Assembly: GCF_001283065.1 (NCBI RefSeq)
Contig: NZ_CDMK01000001.1
Location: 236,244 to 300,243 of the forward strand
From: Helicobacter heilmannii
GTDB taxonomy: Bacteria; Campylobacterota; Campylobacteria; Campylobacterales; Helicobacteraceae
Direction: 5' to 3'
DNA length: 64,000 nt
Position 1 is the first letter of the stretch. Each line of letters starts with the position of its first letter. Position numbers and translations under genes: made by a program. Below the pieces are notes generated by a model that worked only from the letters and a program-made list of their open reading frames with translations, ran no database searches and was not told the DNA's origin. Of the stretch, positions 44,587 through 53,480 are shown one piece after another.

Positions 44587-45360
44587 TCAAGTTTGTTGTG
44601 TCATTCTTCTTGTTGTGCTTAGATTTGTAGTCGTTCTTGTGTCATTATCTATCAATATTCCAAAATTGCCCAAATACCGATCCACATTGCCAGTAATGGC
44701 ATCAAAGAGCATCAAATCACTTAGGGTCTGCTTACCCATCACCTTCTCTACGCTCTCTTGTGCTTGTGCATAGATAAAGCCTTGTTTACAGACTTGCGAG
44801 CAAATACTCACAAATGGCTAAAAACCACACTTCTTGGCTTGTAAAGAGCCCACAGGCACCAAACCTTTCTTCATTAGTTGCTCTAACGCATAGGCCACAC
44901 AATCTAAGTCCAAAGCCTTAGCCACTTGCGGCATATAGTGTTCGCATAAGTTGCCCCCTACGGTTCATCCACTCCACACCCCCTTGACTCGCTTCAATGC
45001 TCTTGGCACTCTTGCACAAATATTTCTTGGGCATGTCAACGGGGTTAAAGGGGTTTCGTAGAGATTGACACGAGCCCACGCATAAAGGTGCGCTGTTGGT
45101 GTGGACCACACAAAACTATTTTTTTTAAGTATAGAGTAACAGCGGATTTATGGATTTACGCTCTATAATTCACGCCAATAAGCGGTTTTCACCCACTCCA
45201 TTAAGGTGCAGATAGTGTGGCAGTAGACGATCATTGAGAACTTAAAAGCGTAGGTTTTTGCCCTCGTTTAAAACTTCAAACTCTAAAAACAGGCGGTCTT
45301 TGTCGAGTAGGGTGTAGTGCACGGGTTTGATTTTATGCTTTTAGGTACACTATTCTTAAA
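44587..45360 (-). pseudogene. Broken HipA-family Ser/Thr kinase
   Basis: Pieces in different minus-strand frames line up as a HipA-like kinase. From the 5' side these are TLLDKDRLFLEFEVLNEG and VLNDRLLPHYLHLNGVG (about 45180-45350), NLCEHYMPQVAKALDLDCVAYAL (about 44870-44960, given here in part), and LMLFDAITGNVDRYLGNFG (about 44660-44720). The last one is the catalytic HipA loop with an Asp-Arg pair. CtkA of H. pylori, a translocated kinase, belongs to this superfamily. Stops and frame changes show it is dead. Whether it was a HipA toxin or a CtkA-type effector cannot be told. No HipB partner was seen. Confidence 0.6.
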
Positions 45361-46639
45361 GAATTGGGGGTCAAGAGGAGCGATGTCAGGTTGTGATCTA
45401 TGGGCGGTTTTGAGGGCTATACCACGAAAATCTGAGTAGGCACTAACCTCAAACAAGGGGGAGGTCATTAGTTCATCTGCAGGGGAAGCGGGCTTGTGTT
45501 TAATGCCATAATGGGCTGTTTGTAGATAGCAAGAATCTCCTAACCACCTGCATCAACCTCTAAATTACAAAGCTTAGGTTTACTTTTATTGTTCGCAAAG
45601 CCAAAGCCGTCTTTGACCCTTTAAGTAGCTTAGTCTATAGGGGTTATTTGGAGTGCATGGGGCTTTTAGAAAATTTATTAACCCAACACGCCCAAAGGGG
45701 GGTGTATAGGGCGCATCGGGAGAAATGTTAGATTTTTGTGCTGCCATGTGCCTGAAAGTGGTTTTTCCACAAGCTAGAAAAACCACACATTGAACACATG
45801 GGGTTTTGGCAACAAGGGTTATCATGCGTTTTATCTGCGTCAAAGGGTGGTCTTGGATAGAGTTGGGGCTTGGAACCAATCCCGCGGTCTGTGAGCATAG
45901 TGCTGTCTAGATTTGTTGGCTGTTGTGCGCCGGTACGCCTAAAGGCGCACCAATTGCTGTAATCCTAATGTTTGTGGTGGTTTTAGTCCCACCTGTGTGT
46001 AGCGATAGGGTACACAAAAATGAATGCTCTGATGATAGCATAATTTTGTGGCATAAGTGCCACTATAAAACCGCGCTCGTCTGTATACGATTTTGTGGTA
46101 GCCTAGCCGAAAATAGCGATGCTCATGAGTGGTCTTTCCCGCATAGCCCGCTGGCTCTGTGCGCTTCTTTGCTCTCTAGCCTATTTTCTAATCGCTTTTG
46201 AGCACCCTGTAGCGAGGTTTAGAAAAATGGGCGTTGAATTGGTGTTCGTTGTTGGTTTTCTTTGCCTGCTCTAGCTAAGGTTTAACTCTTGTATTTTTTA
46301 AGCGCGCTTGCATGGCTTTCTTGTGCTTTTCAAATTGGTAAATCTGGAGCAAACACTCTAGAGTTTGGCGTGGTGAAGTGTGTTGGTGATAAAAAGTGGC
46401 TTGGGGTTGGTAGGGCTTGGATTAGGGTCAATGGCTCTTGTGTGGGATGTGCCTCTTGTTGTTGGATGAAACAAAATCAAAGGGTATTGTAGCGCAGTTT
46501 AGCAAGTGGAAGGGTGTGGGGGTTTTGGATTGGTTTGTTTTTGTTAAATACCTTAAACAAGGGCTTTTAAATGTCTAGAAATGCTGAATTAGAGATTATT
46601 AACCAGCTCTTTATATTCTAACAATCATGATAAAAGCTT
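45361..46639. other. Decayed DNA in the accessory island
   Basis: No intact gene. Short open frames (about 45586-45879 minus, 45923-46201 and 46289-46492 plus) show no recognisable domain, have unbalanced composition and lack ribosome sites. The minus frame near 45780 reads LACGKTTF, too short to call a P-loop. It may be remains of several transferred genes. Confidence 0.4.
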
Positions 46640-47250
46640 TTTAAAGGACTATAAACGACAAAGAAAGTTCTCAACCTGCCACACCTACTCAACAAGAAAT
46701 TAAAGGGTGTCCTTGCTGTAAATCTACTGAATTTGTTAAAAATGGCAAAAAGATTAAACAAAGGTTTTGTGAAAGGCATGCAAAAAACCTTCACCTACAC
46801 TAACAACACTATTCTTTCTAGCACTTTTTAGCACTAAAAAAGACATTGACATTAAGGTTTGGCAAAAATTCATTCATTGTATGGTTAAAAAATATTCTCT
46901 AAGAAAAACCGCTAAGATTTGTCATGTTGATCTAACAACGGCGTTTCATTGGCAACACAAGATTTTAGATGTTCCGCAAAGAATACAAGATAGAGTGAAA
47001 TTAAGTGGCATCATAGAAGCTGATGAAACTTGTTTCCCCACTTGTTTAGGCCATCACAAAAACTTTAAGTGACCACACATGGCTAAAAAATGAGATATGT
47101 AAGCTACCGAGTGTGGGTTATCCAAAGAATAAGTTTATGTGAAAAGCGGGGTCAACTTAGATGGAAAATCTGTTGCTAAGCCTTTTAGGTTTATCACAAC
47201 TTTGTAAATTTTGTTAAAGATAATTATAGAGAAATAACTTTATTTGGACA
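46640..47250 (+). pseudogene. Broken IS1595-family transposase
   Basis: Two frames give the IS1595 plan: a zinc ribbon (GCPCCKSTEFVKNGKKIKQRF) and then, from 46881, a helix-turn-helix region KKYSLRKTAKICHVDLTTAF with WQHKILDV. The catalytic start LSGIIEADETCF carries the first acidic residue (EADET). The remaining DDE part is cut by stops after 47070. This identifies a mobile element next to the restriction gene and suggests how the island arrived. No inverted repeats were confirmed. Confidence 0.65.
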
Positions 47251-47403
47251 TATACAAAGTAGTGGATATATCAGCTTGAGCAAACGAGCGAAAAACAGAG
47301 AGTGTAGTTGAAAACCAAGAACATTTTGATATTCTTGGACAATCATATACGGAGTTTTTGTAGTATGTCAACAGCGATTAACAAAAATTTTTAGGTGGAG
47401 ATT

Positions 47404-49827
47404 ATGGACGAGCAAACCATAAATAAATTGAGGGATTTTATCTCTGGTCAAGAAATTAGAGAAAGCCCTGAAGAGAAAGAGGCGGTGCAACCATTTTTAA
47501 AGATACTCCACGAAGACTATGGTTATCCCAAAAATCTCATACAAGCACACCCACAATACAGGGTCAAGGCAAGTCCATCTGATAAAAAAGGTTATCCCAT
47601 TGACATTGCTGTTTTTGAAACAATACAGAACGAGAAAAAGCTAAAAATTGTCGTAGAGTGCAAGAAAAAAGATAGAAAAGATGGAATAGAGCAACTAAAA
47701 GACTATCTTAGGTTTTGTGAAGCGCACATAGGCATTTGGTTTAATGGTAAGGAGAGTGTTTATATCCAAAAGATAGAGAAGTCTGGAAATATCGCTTTTG
47801 AAGAAATCACCGCCTTTCCCAAGCACAATGAAAAATTAAGCGAGATAGGAAAGTATCTAAGAAGGGATTTAAATCCCACGCACAACTTAAAAGAAATTTT
47901 TAAAGAGATTAGGGGGCGGATTGTCGCCAACAGCACAGGCGTGAATCGAGATGAACAAATCGCCAAAGAGATGATTTTATTGATCCTTTGCAAAATTTAC
48001 GATGAGCGTTTTACTGCTCACGATCAAATGGTGAGATTTAGAGCATCGATAGATGAGAGTGATGAAGAAGTCAGCAGTAGAATTAATGGACTTTTTGCGG
48101 ACATACAGCAGAAGTATGACGATGTTTTAAATAAACAAGATGCCATAACCTTTGATGGCAAAACTCTTAAATTAGTGGTGGGCAAGCTCCAAAATATTTG
48201 TATTACTGAAACCGACAGAGACAGCGTAGGGGATGCGTTTGAGGTTTTTATAGGATACTCGTTAAAAGGTTCTCAAGGGCAGTTTTTTACGCCCAAAAAT
48301 GTAGTGAGATTAATGGTGGAAATTGTCGCGCCAGACAAAAAGCACACCATCATCGATCCAGCGTGTGGGAGTTGTGGGTTTTTAGTTGAGTCGTTAAAAT
48401 ACCTTTGGCATACCCTAGATGAAACCATTGAAAACGAAATTTCCAGAGCCGAAGAAAAGATGGCTTTGGCGATCAAGAACATTAGGGGAATTGAAAAAGA
48501 CAGCTTTTTAACAAAAGTGGGCAAGGCCTATATGACCATTTTAGGCGATGGCAAGGGGGGTATCTTTTGTGAAGACAGCTTGGAATTGCCCAAAAATTGG
48601 GGCGAGCTCACAAAAAGCCAAATAAAATTAGAAAGCTTTGACATCTCCTTTTCAAATCCGCCCTTTGGAAAAGATATAAGAGTAACGGGCAAGGATAAAC
48701 TAGCCCAATATGCGTTGAATTTAAATAAAAAGGAAGGCAATGTTTCAACGCTGTTTTTAGAAAGGAATTTACAACTTTTAAAAAAGGGGGGCAGATTGGC
48801 GATCATTTTGCCTGAAACCTACTTCCACGCCCCCAGCACAAGATATGTCAGAGAGTTTTTATACAAACACAATATCGAGTGGCTCATTGACATTCCCCAC
48901 AACACTTTTAGACCGCACAACAACGCTAAATGTATTATCTTAATCCTCCAAAAGGACACCAAACAACAGAAATTTATCCATATGGCTGTGGCTGAATTTG
49001 CAGGACACGATCATAATGGCAAAGTGATTTATAATGTTGATGGTAGTGTCAAAGACGACACGCTGACAATTATTGATGAAGTGAAGGGAAGGGTAGATGA
49101 AAAGAAATACACCTTTGAAGTAGAGGCGAACAAGGTGATTAAGAGCGATATCTTAATTCCTAGATACTTTTGGAAAAGTAAAGAGTTTGAAATTGCAGAC
49201 ATTGCCCATAGAAAAAATCTAAACATGGTTTCTTTGCAAGAGTTGATCGATCATGCGTCTATTAGTTTTTTTGATGGGCATGGATCGCCTAGGGGAGAGC
49301 TAAAGGGTGAGGGTTCAATCCCCTACATAAGAGTTAAGGACATTGTGAATTGGCAGATTTACAAAGACCCCACCGCTATGATCCCTTCAGACGAATACGA
49401 TAGGCTTTTTTCTAAGGCTAAACAACTCAAGCCAAAGGATATATTATTTGTCAAACGGGGGAGTTATAGAATAGGCAGCGTAGCAATGGTTTCTAAAAAT
49501 GACACGGATGTCATACTGACAAGAGAAATATTAGTCCTAAGAGTGAATACACAAAATGCTGCAAAGCAATATGGGATAACACCCGAATATTTGTTATATG
49601 CGATGTCTCATATAATCACTTATAAACAACTTGAAAACAAAATTTTTATAGACACAACTTTACCAAATATTGCTGATAGATGGAGAGAGCTAAAAATCCC
49701 TATCCCTAAAGATGCCAGTCAGCTAGAACAAATCACAAAAAAGGTTAAAAGTGCCATCACCAAACAATGGGAATTTTTAAATATAGTTGATGATTTAAAA
49801 AATCACAATGATGTTTTCTATACTTGA
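47404..49827 (+). CDS. Single-chain restriction-modification enzyme (nuclease, adenine methylase and specificity)
   Basis: An 807-residue protein. The ATG at 47404 follows AGGTGGAG; a GTG at 47395 would add three residues. Residues 1-170 hold an HsdR_N-like PD-(D/E)XK nuclease with Asp67, Glu85 and Lys87 (VVECKKK). Residues about 190-560 are an HsdM-type N6-adenine methyltransferase with GQFFTP, motif I DPACGSCGFLVE (from Asp318) and motif IV NPPF (Asn418). The last ~220 residues resemble an HsdS-type half-subunit. No ATP-dependent helicase is present. That makes it type IIG or similar rather than type I. It is richer in A/T than its neighbours and lies beside transposase remnants, which fits transfer. 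Specificity cannot be predicted. Confidence 0.85.
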   Translation: MDEQTINKLRDFISGQEIRESPEEKEAVQPFLKILHEDYGYPKNLIQAHPQYRVKASPSDKKGYPIDIAVFETIQNEKKLKIVVECKKKDRKDGIEQLKDYLRFCEAHIGIWFNGKESVYIQKIEKSGNIAFEEITAFPKHNEKLSEIGKYLRRDLNPTHNLKEIFKEIRGRIVANSTGVNRDEQIAKEMILLILCKIYDERFTAHDQMVRFRASIDESDEEVSSRINGLFADIQQKYDDVLNKQDAITFDGKTLKLVVGKLQNICITETDRDSVGDAFEVFIGYSLKGSQGQFFTPKNVVRLMVEIVAPDKKHTIIDPACGSCGFLVESLKYLWHTLDETIENEISRAEEKMALAIKNIRGIEKDSFLTKVGKAYMTILGDGKGGIFCEDSLELPKNWGELTKSQIKLESFDISFSNPPFGKDIRVTGKDKLAQYALNLNKKEGNVSTLFLERNLQLLKKGGRLAIILPETYFHAPSTRYVREFLYKHNIEWLIDIPHNTFRPHNNAKCIILILQKDTKQQKFIHMAVAEFAGHDHNGKVIYNVDGSVKDDTLTIIDEVKGRVDEKKYTFEVEANKVIKSDILIPRYFWKSKEFEIADIAHRKNLNMVSLQELIDHASISFFDGHGSPRGELKGEGSIPYIRVKDIVNWQIYKDPTAMIPSDEYDRLFSKAKQLKPKDILFVKRGSYRIGSVAMVSKNDTDVILTREILVLRVNTQNAAKQYGITPEYLLYAMSHIITYKQLENKIFIDTTLPNIADRWRELKIPIPKDASQLEQITKKVKSAITKQWEFLNIVDDLKNHNDVFYT

Positions 49828-50415
49828 ATTGTCAACACTAAATATACATGTGGATTGAGTGTGGTGATTAACATCGAAGAGTGATGTAGAGCAGTGATCG
49901 ATTTTCCTTCATCAAAACTCCTTAAAAAATCAATACTTTTTTACAAAATACAGCCTTGTATGCTCTAATTATCTCTAAGAGCATGCGCCTTAATCCATCT
50001 AGCACCGCCATCTTGGGAATTGGGGGGCTTTTGGGCTGTCCACTTATTGCAAAAAGTAGCGTTAACCGCTAAAGCATGGCAAAAATAGGGTGTGTCTAGA
50101 TTGTATTTATTCTAGGGTCTTTGTCAGCTCAATCTTTGCCATCATTATTTAGGTCATTTGGATTGCTAGAGAACATTGTGGCGGACTTTGTAGAGTCTAG
50201 AGTCAATGAGTTGATCAAAGAAGATTTGGTTAGAACCTACATTCAAAGGGTGTTTGCTGACATGTGGGTTGGAAGATTTTTACTTGCATTTGCCAACCAA
50301 GAAACCGGAGGAGTTCTTAGAGCTTTTTTGAGGTGGCTGTACCCGCTTTGATGACCCCTACTTTGGGGAATGTACAAGTCGAAGAGGACATCTTGAGGCA
50401 GTGCCTTTAGCCCTC
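49828..50415. other. Spacer with IS605-like end and an unidentified ORF remnant
   Basis: CCTTAATCCATCTAGC at 49988-50003 is identical to 15075-15090 and, with two changes, the reverse complement of the DNA before the tnpB fragment at 63762-63777. From 50121 an open frame of 76 codons (ENIVADFVESRVNELIKEDL) continues in another frame as VAVPALMTPTLGN. It looks like one frameshifted gene, not identified. Confidence 0.45.
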
Positions 50416-51150
50416 CTAGTGCAATAACTCCGTTTGTATGGTGTAGAGCAGATGATCGAATAGGCGCCAATGCGAGGCGGAAAAATGGTATTGCGTGTGG
50501 ACAAGTTGGCGGATACGGTCAAAAACCGCGCCATCCACGAGCAAGACCATAAAGGTTTTGCCATAGCGGGCAAGGGGGACTAGGGTTTTTTCTTTGTAGA
50601 TTTGAGGGCTGTCTATAGCCTTGTCAATGGCGAAGAGCAAGACATTGCGTAGGTGCTCGGATTTCAAATGGTATGCGCTCAAAGACTGGCTTAGGCGGTT
50701 ATAAAGAGTGAAGGTGAGTTGACGTCTAGCGTTGAAATAGGCACTCTCACGCGCATCTTCGGGGGTTTTAGTGCCGACATCGCTCACCCCATAGCCCACC
50801 AAGAAGTGTCCGCTGGTGTGTATGGGAGCACTCTTCGCTTTAGGGGCTGGGGGTGGGGTCTGTATGTGGGCTTGGGACTTGGGTTCGGGCTTGGGCTCTA
50901 CTTTGGGCTTAAGGCTTGGGGGGGGTTTGAGCCTATGGTCTAAAGCATCCATTTTGCGCTCATTGGCAGCCACAGCGTTTTTGAGTTGCTCAATTTGTTG
51001 CTCTAAAGCGTGGGTTTCTTTGGCCTGCTCTTTGTATTTTGCTTTCTTGGGGGGTGGGGGGGTGGTGTCGGGATCTGAGCTTTGGTATACACTGCAACCC
51101 AAAAATATAGACCCAAACAACACCCCCGCTAAAATCGCTCTTGTTGACAA
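50416..51150 (-). CDS. LPP20-like lipoprotein with Pro/Lys-rich linker
   Basis: A 244-residue lipoprotein with lipobox IFLGC (Cys19). A short coiled coil (about 45-70) is followed by a linker rich in Pro, Lys and Glu (about 75-110). The C-terminal part reads GYGVSDVGTKTPEDAR, then AYFNARRQLTF, which fits the LPP20 domain of Helicobacter lipoproteins. The promoter TATAAT (minus) is at 51193-51198. It is divergent from pepF. The role is unknown, but LPP20 proteins are outer-membrane antigens in H. pylori. Confidence 0.8.
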   Translation of the reverse strand: MSTRAILAGVLFGSIFLGCSVYQSSDPDTTPPPPKKAKYKEQAKETHALEQQIEQLKNAVAANERKMDALDHRLKPPPSLKPKVEPKPEPKSQAHIQTPPPAPKAKSAPIHTSGHFLVGYGVSDVGTKTPEDARESAYFNARRQLTFTLYNRLSQSLSAYHLKSEHLRNVLLFAIDKAIDSPQIYKEKTLVPLARYGKTFMVLLVDGAVFDRIRQLVHTQYHFSASHWRLFDHLLYTIQTELLH

Positions 51151-51216
51151 AGTGTCTCCTTAACTTCAAAGTATAGAAAGTATAACGGAAGCATTATAGC
51201 ACAGACTAAAACATGC

Positions 51217-51222
51217 TAGAAT
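51217..51222 (+). promoter_or_regulatory. -10 box of pepF
   Basis: TAGAAT preceded by ATGC, 28 bases before the pepF ATG. GAAAGGAG is the ribosome site. It probably drives the run to the TraF-like gene. Confidence 0.55.
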
Positions 51223-51249
51223 AGGGGTTATTTTTGAAAGGAGTATTTT

Positions 51250-53013
51250 ATGGGAAGCAAAGACACAAAAGATTTAGAACACCGATGGGATTTAAGCGCG
51301 CTTTTTAAAGACCAAGATGCGCTAGACAAGCACCTAGCCACTTTGGATAAAAAGGTTGTCAGCTTTGAGAAAAAGTACGCGGGCCACTTTGCCAAGGTCG
51401 AGCCTGAGAAGTTTGAGGGCATTTTGGCCGAGTATGAGACCTTGAGCGAGGGCATCTCAAGGGCGATGAGTTATGTCTTTTTAATTTTCTGTGTAGACGC
51501 AAAAAGGAGCGATCTTTACGCCAAATACCAGTTGCTATGTGCGGATATGGGCAAGCATTTGCTCTTTGTGGAAAATGAGTTTTGCGCGCTAGAGAGCGAA
51601 AAACAAGAAGCATTGATCAGTGCCACACCCAAATACGCCTATTTCTTGCGCCTGCTCTTGCGCCAAAAACCCCATATGTTGAGCCTACCTGAAGAAAAGG
51701 TGCTTTTGGCCACTTGTGGCGTGGGCGTGGAGGCGTTTTCGAATTTGTTTGACCAGATCATCACTTCCTTGAAAATGCCTTTTCAAAACAAAATGCTGAG
51801 CGAAGAGGAGATTTTATCCGAGTTGCACAACCCCGATCGCAAATTACGCAAGCAGGCACAAAAACGGCTTACTAAGTCTTTAAAAAAGCAGGAGTTGGTG
51901 CTCACTTATGTCTTAAACATGGTGCGTAAAGACCTACACATCGATACCAAATTAAGGAATTACGAAAAGCCCGAAACCTTTCGGCATTTGGGCAACCAAA
52001 TCTCACAGGCCAGCGTGGATAGCATGATCGAGATTGTAGAGGAGCACTACCCTTTGGTGCACCGCTACTACAAAAACAAGGCAAAAATCCTAGGGTATAA
52101 GCTCAAAGACCACGACCGCTACGCCCCCATTGAATCCAAAGAAGCCCCTCTAAGCTATAAAGAAGCCCTAGATTTGGTGTGTAAGGCGTATCGGGAGTTT
52201 TCACCCAAGTTCTATGAGATCGTGCAACAAGGCATTGAGGAGGGATGGGTGGATTCACACCCTAGGGCGGACAAACGAGGCGGGGCGTTTAGCGACAGCA
52301 CGGTGCCAAGTGCACACCCCTTTGTGCTCTTAAACTTCACGGGTAACCGCCGCTCTGCCTTCACCATTGCCCACGAGTTTGGGCATATGATCCACCAAAG
52401 CCTAAGCCGTCAAGTGGGCTATTTAAACACCAACACCCCCCTAACCACGAGCGAAACCGCCTCTGTCTTTGGCGAAATGCTTTTGTTTGAGAACCTCAAA
52501 AAAGACCTAGACAAAAAGGAACTCAAGGGCATTTATGCGGGCAAGTTGGAAGACATTTTCTCTACGATGTTTAGGCAGGTGGTGATGACAAACTTTGAGA
52601 GGCGCATCCACCAATGTGGGGAGCATTTTGAGGAGCTCAAGACCAAGGACTTTGACAAAATTTGGCAAGAGGAAAATGAAAAGATGTTTGGCAAGAGTTT
52701 GAAGCTTAGCAAAAACTACGCCCGCTGGTGGAGCTACATCCCCCACTTCATCCACTCGCCCTTTTACTGCTACTCTTACAGCTATGGGCAGTTATTAGTC
52801 CTAGCACTCTTTGGGCTTTACCGCTCCAAAAAAACACAGAAAGAAAAACAAGAATTTGTCGACACCTACACCACATTTTTAAGCAAAGGAGGTAGCCAAA
52901 GCCCTGAAGAATTGGTTGGGATGTTTGGCTTTAACATCGCTGATAAAGAGTTTTGGAAAATTGGCATGGGCGAGGTGGAGAAAATGCTGAAAGAATTTGA
53001 GGACCTGCTTTAA
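51250..53013 (+). CDS. pepF: Oligoendopeptidase F
   Basis: M3-family zinc metallopeptidase that trims cytoplasmic oligopeptides of about 7-17 residues. The 587-residue product contains the HEFGH zinc site (His375 to His379), with the third ligand Glu in the following helix (SETASVFGEM). Its length is typical. It starts the run pepF to HP0466-like (HP0470 downward in H. pylori), with TAATG coupling to the next gene. Confidence 0.96.
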   Translation: MGSKDTKDLEHRWDLSALFKDQDALDKHLATLDKKVVSFEKKYAGHFAKVEPEKFEGILAEYETLSEGISRAMSYVFLIFCVDAKRSDLYAKYQLLCADMGKHLLFVENEFCALESEKQEALISATPKYAYFLRLLLRQKPHMLSLPEEKVLLATCGVGVEAFSNLFDQIITSLKMPFQNKMLSEEEILSELHNPDRKLRKQAQKRLTKSLKKQELVLTYVLNMVRKDLHIDTKLRNYEKPETFRHLGNQISQASVDSMIEIVEEHYPLVHRYYKNKAKILGYKLKDHDRYAPIESKEAPLSYKEALDLVCKAYREFSPKFYEIVQQGIEEGWVDSHPRADKRGGAFSDSTVPSAHPFVLLNFTGNRRSAFTIAHEFGHMIHQSLSRQVGYLNTNTPLTTSETASVFGEMLLFENLKKDLDKKELKGIYAGKLEDIFSTMFRQVVMTNFERRIHQCGEHFEELKTKDFDKIWQEENEKMFGKSLKLSKNYARWWSYIPHFIHSPFYCYSYSYGQLLVLALFGLYRSKKTQKEKQEFVDTYTTFLSKGGSQSPEELVGMFGFNIADKEFWKIGMGEVEKMLKEFEDLL

Positions 53014-53480
53014 TGGATATTTTGCAAAGATACAAGGCGATGACAAACCAACATTGTTTGGATTGCCTGATCTTTTTGCACGAAACCCACACGCATTTTA
53101 GTGTCTTCTGCGCCCTAGAGCATGTGCACTTTGACCCACCCATCCCCGAGGAGCAAATCGCCGACTTTGGCTCTTTTGTGCTCTTTGTGCTGGCCGGCTA
53201 CACCTTTGAGAGCTTGAAAATCGCTAGAGACCCCCTACACATCAGCTTTGAAGCGGGGCTAGGGGACAACTTTGAAACCACCGTGAGAATCGCGCTTGAA
53301 GGGGTCGTGCAAATCATCGTTAAGGACAGAAACGACTCCAATGTGGTACTCTTCAACCGCTGTGACCCGCACAGCATGTTTGTCGACAGCACGGCCGAAG
53401 CCCTGCAAAGCTCTAAGGACGCAATTTTATCCGACCCTAGAAATCAAGAAACCATCGCCACTTTACAAAGAGAACCTTAA
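53013..53480 (+). CDS. Conserved protein of unknown function (HP0469-like)
   Basis: A 155-residue soluble protein, ATG overlapping the pepF stop. It has alternating hydrophobic strands and helices, with several Cys and His residues (CLDCLIFLHETHTHF) near the N-terminus that could bind metal, but no known motif. It is the HP0469-like gene by position. The next gene starts directly after its stop codon. Function is not predicted. Confidence 0.8.
   Translation: MDILQRYKAMTNQHCLDCLIFLHETHTHFSVFCALEHVHFDPPIPEEQIADFGSFVLFVLAGYTFESLKIARDPLHISFEAGLGDNFETTVRIALEGVVQIIVKDRNDSNVVLFNRCDPHSMFVDSTAEALQSSKDAILSDPRNQETIATLQREP

Noticed and set aside
45780..45830. Possible P-loop (LACGKTTF) in a minus-strand frame
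   Set aside because: Only a GKT match, without the preceding GxxxxG spacing and with no downstream Walker B or domain.
46060..46201. Plus-strand ORF with a hydrophobic run near 46140-46200
   Set aside because: No ribosome site, unusual composition and no signal-like start; judged chance in decayed DNA.
50121..50351. ORF of 76 codons as an intact gene
   Set aside because: Continues in another frame after a shift, has no ribosome site and gives no recognisable domain; treated as a remnant.
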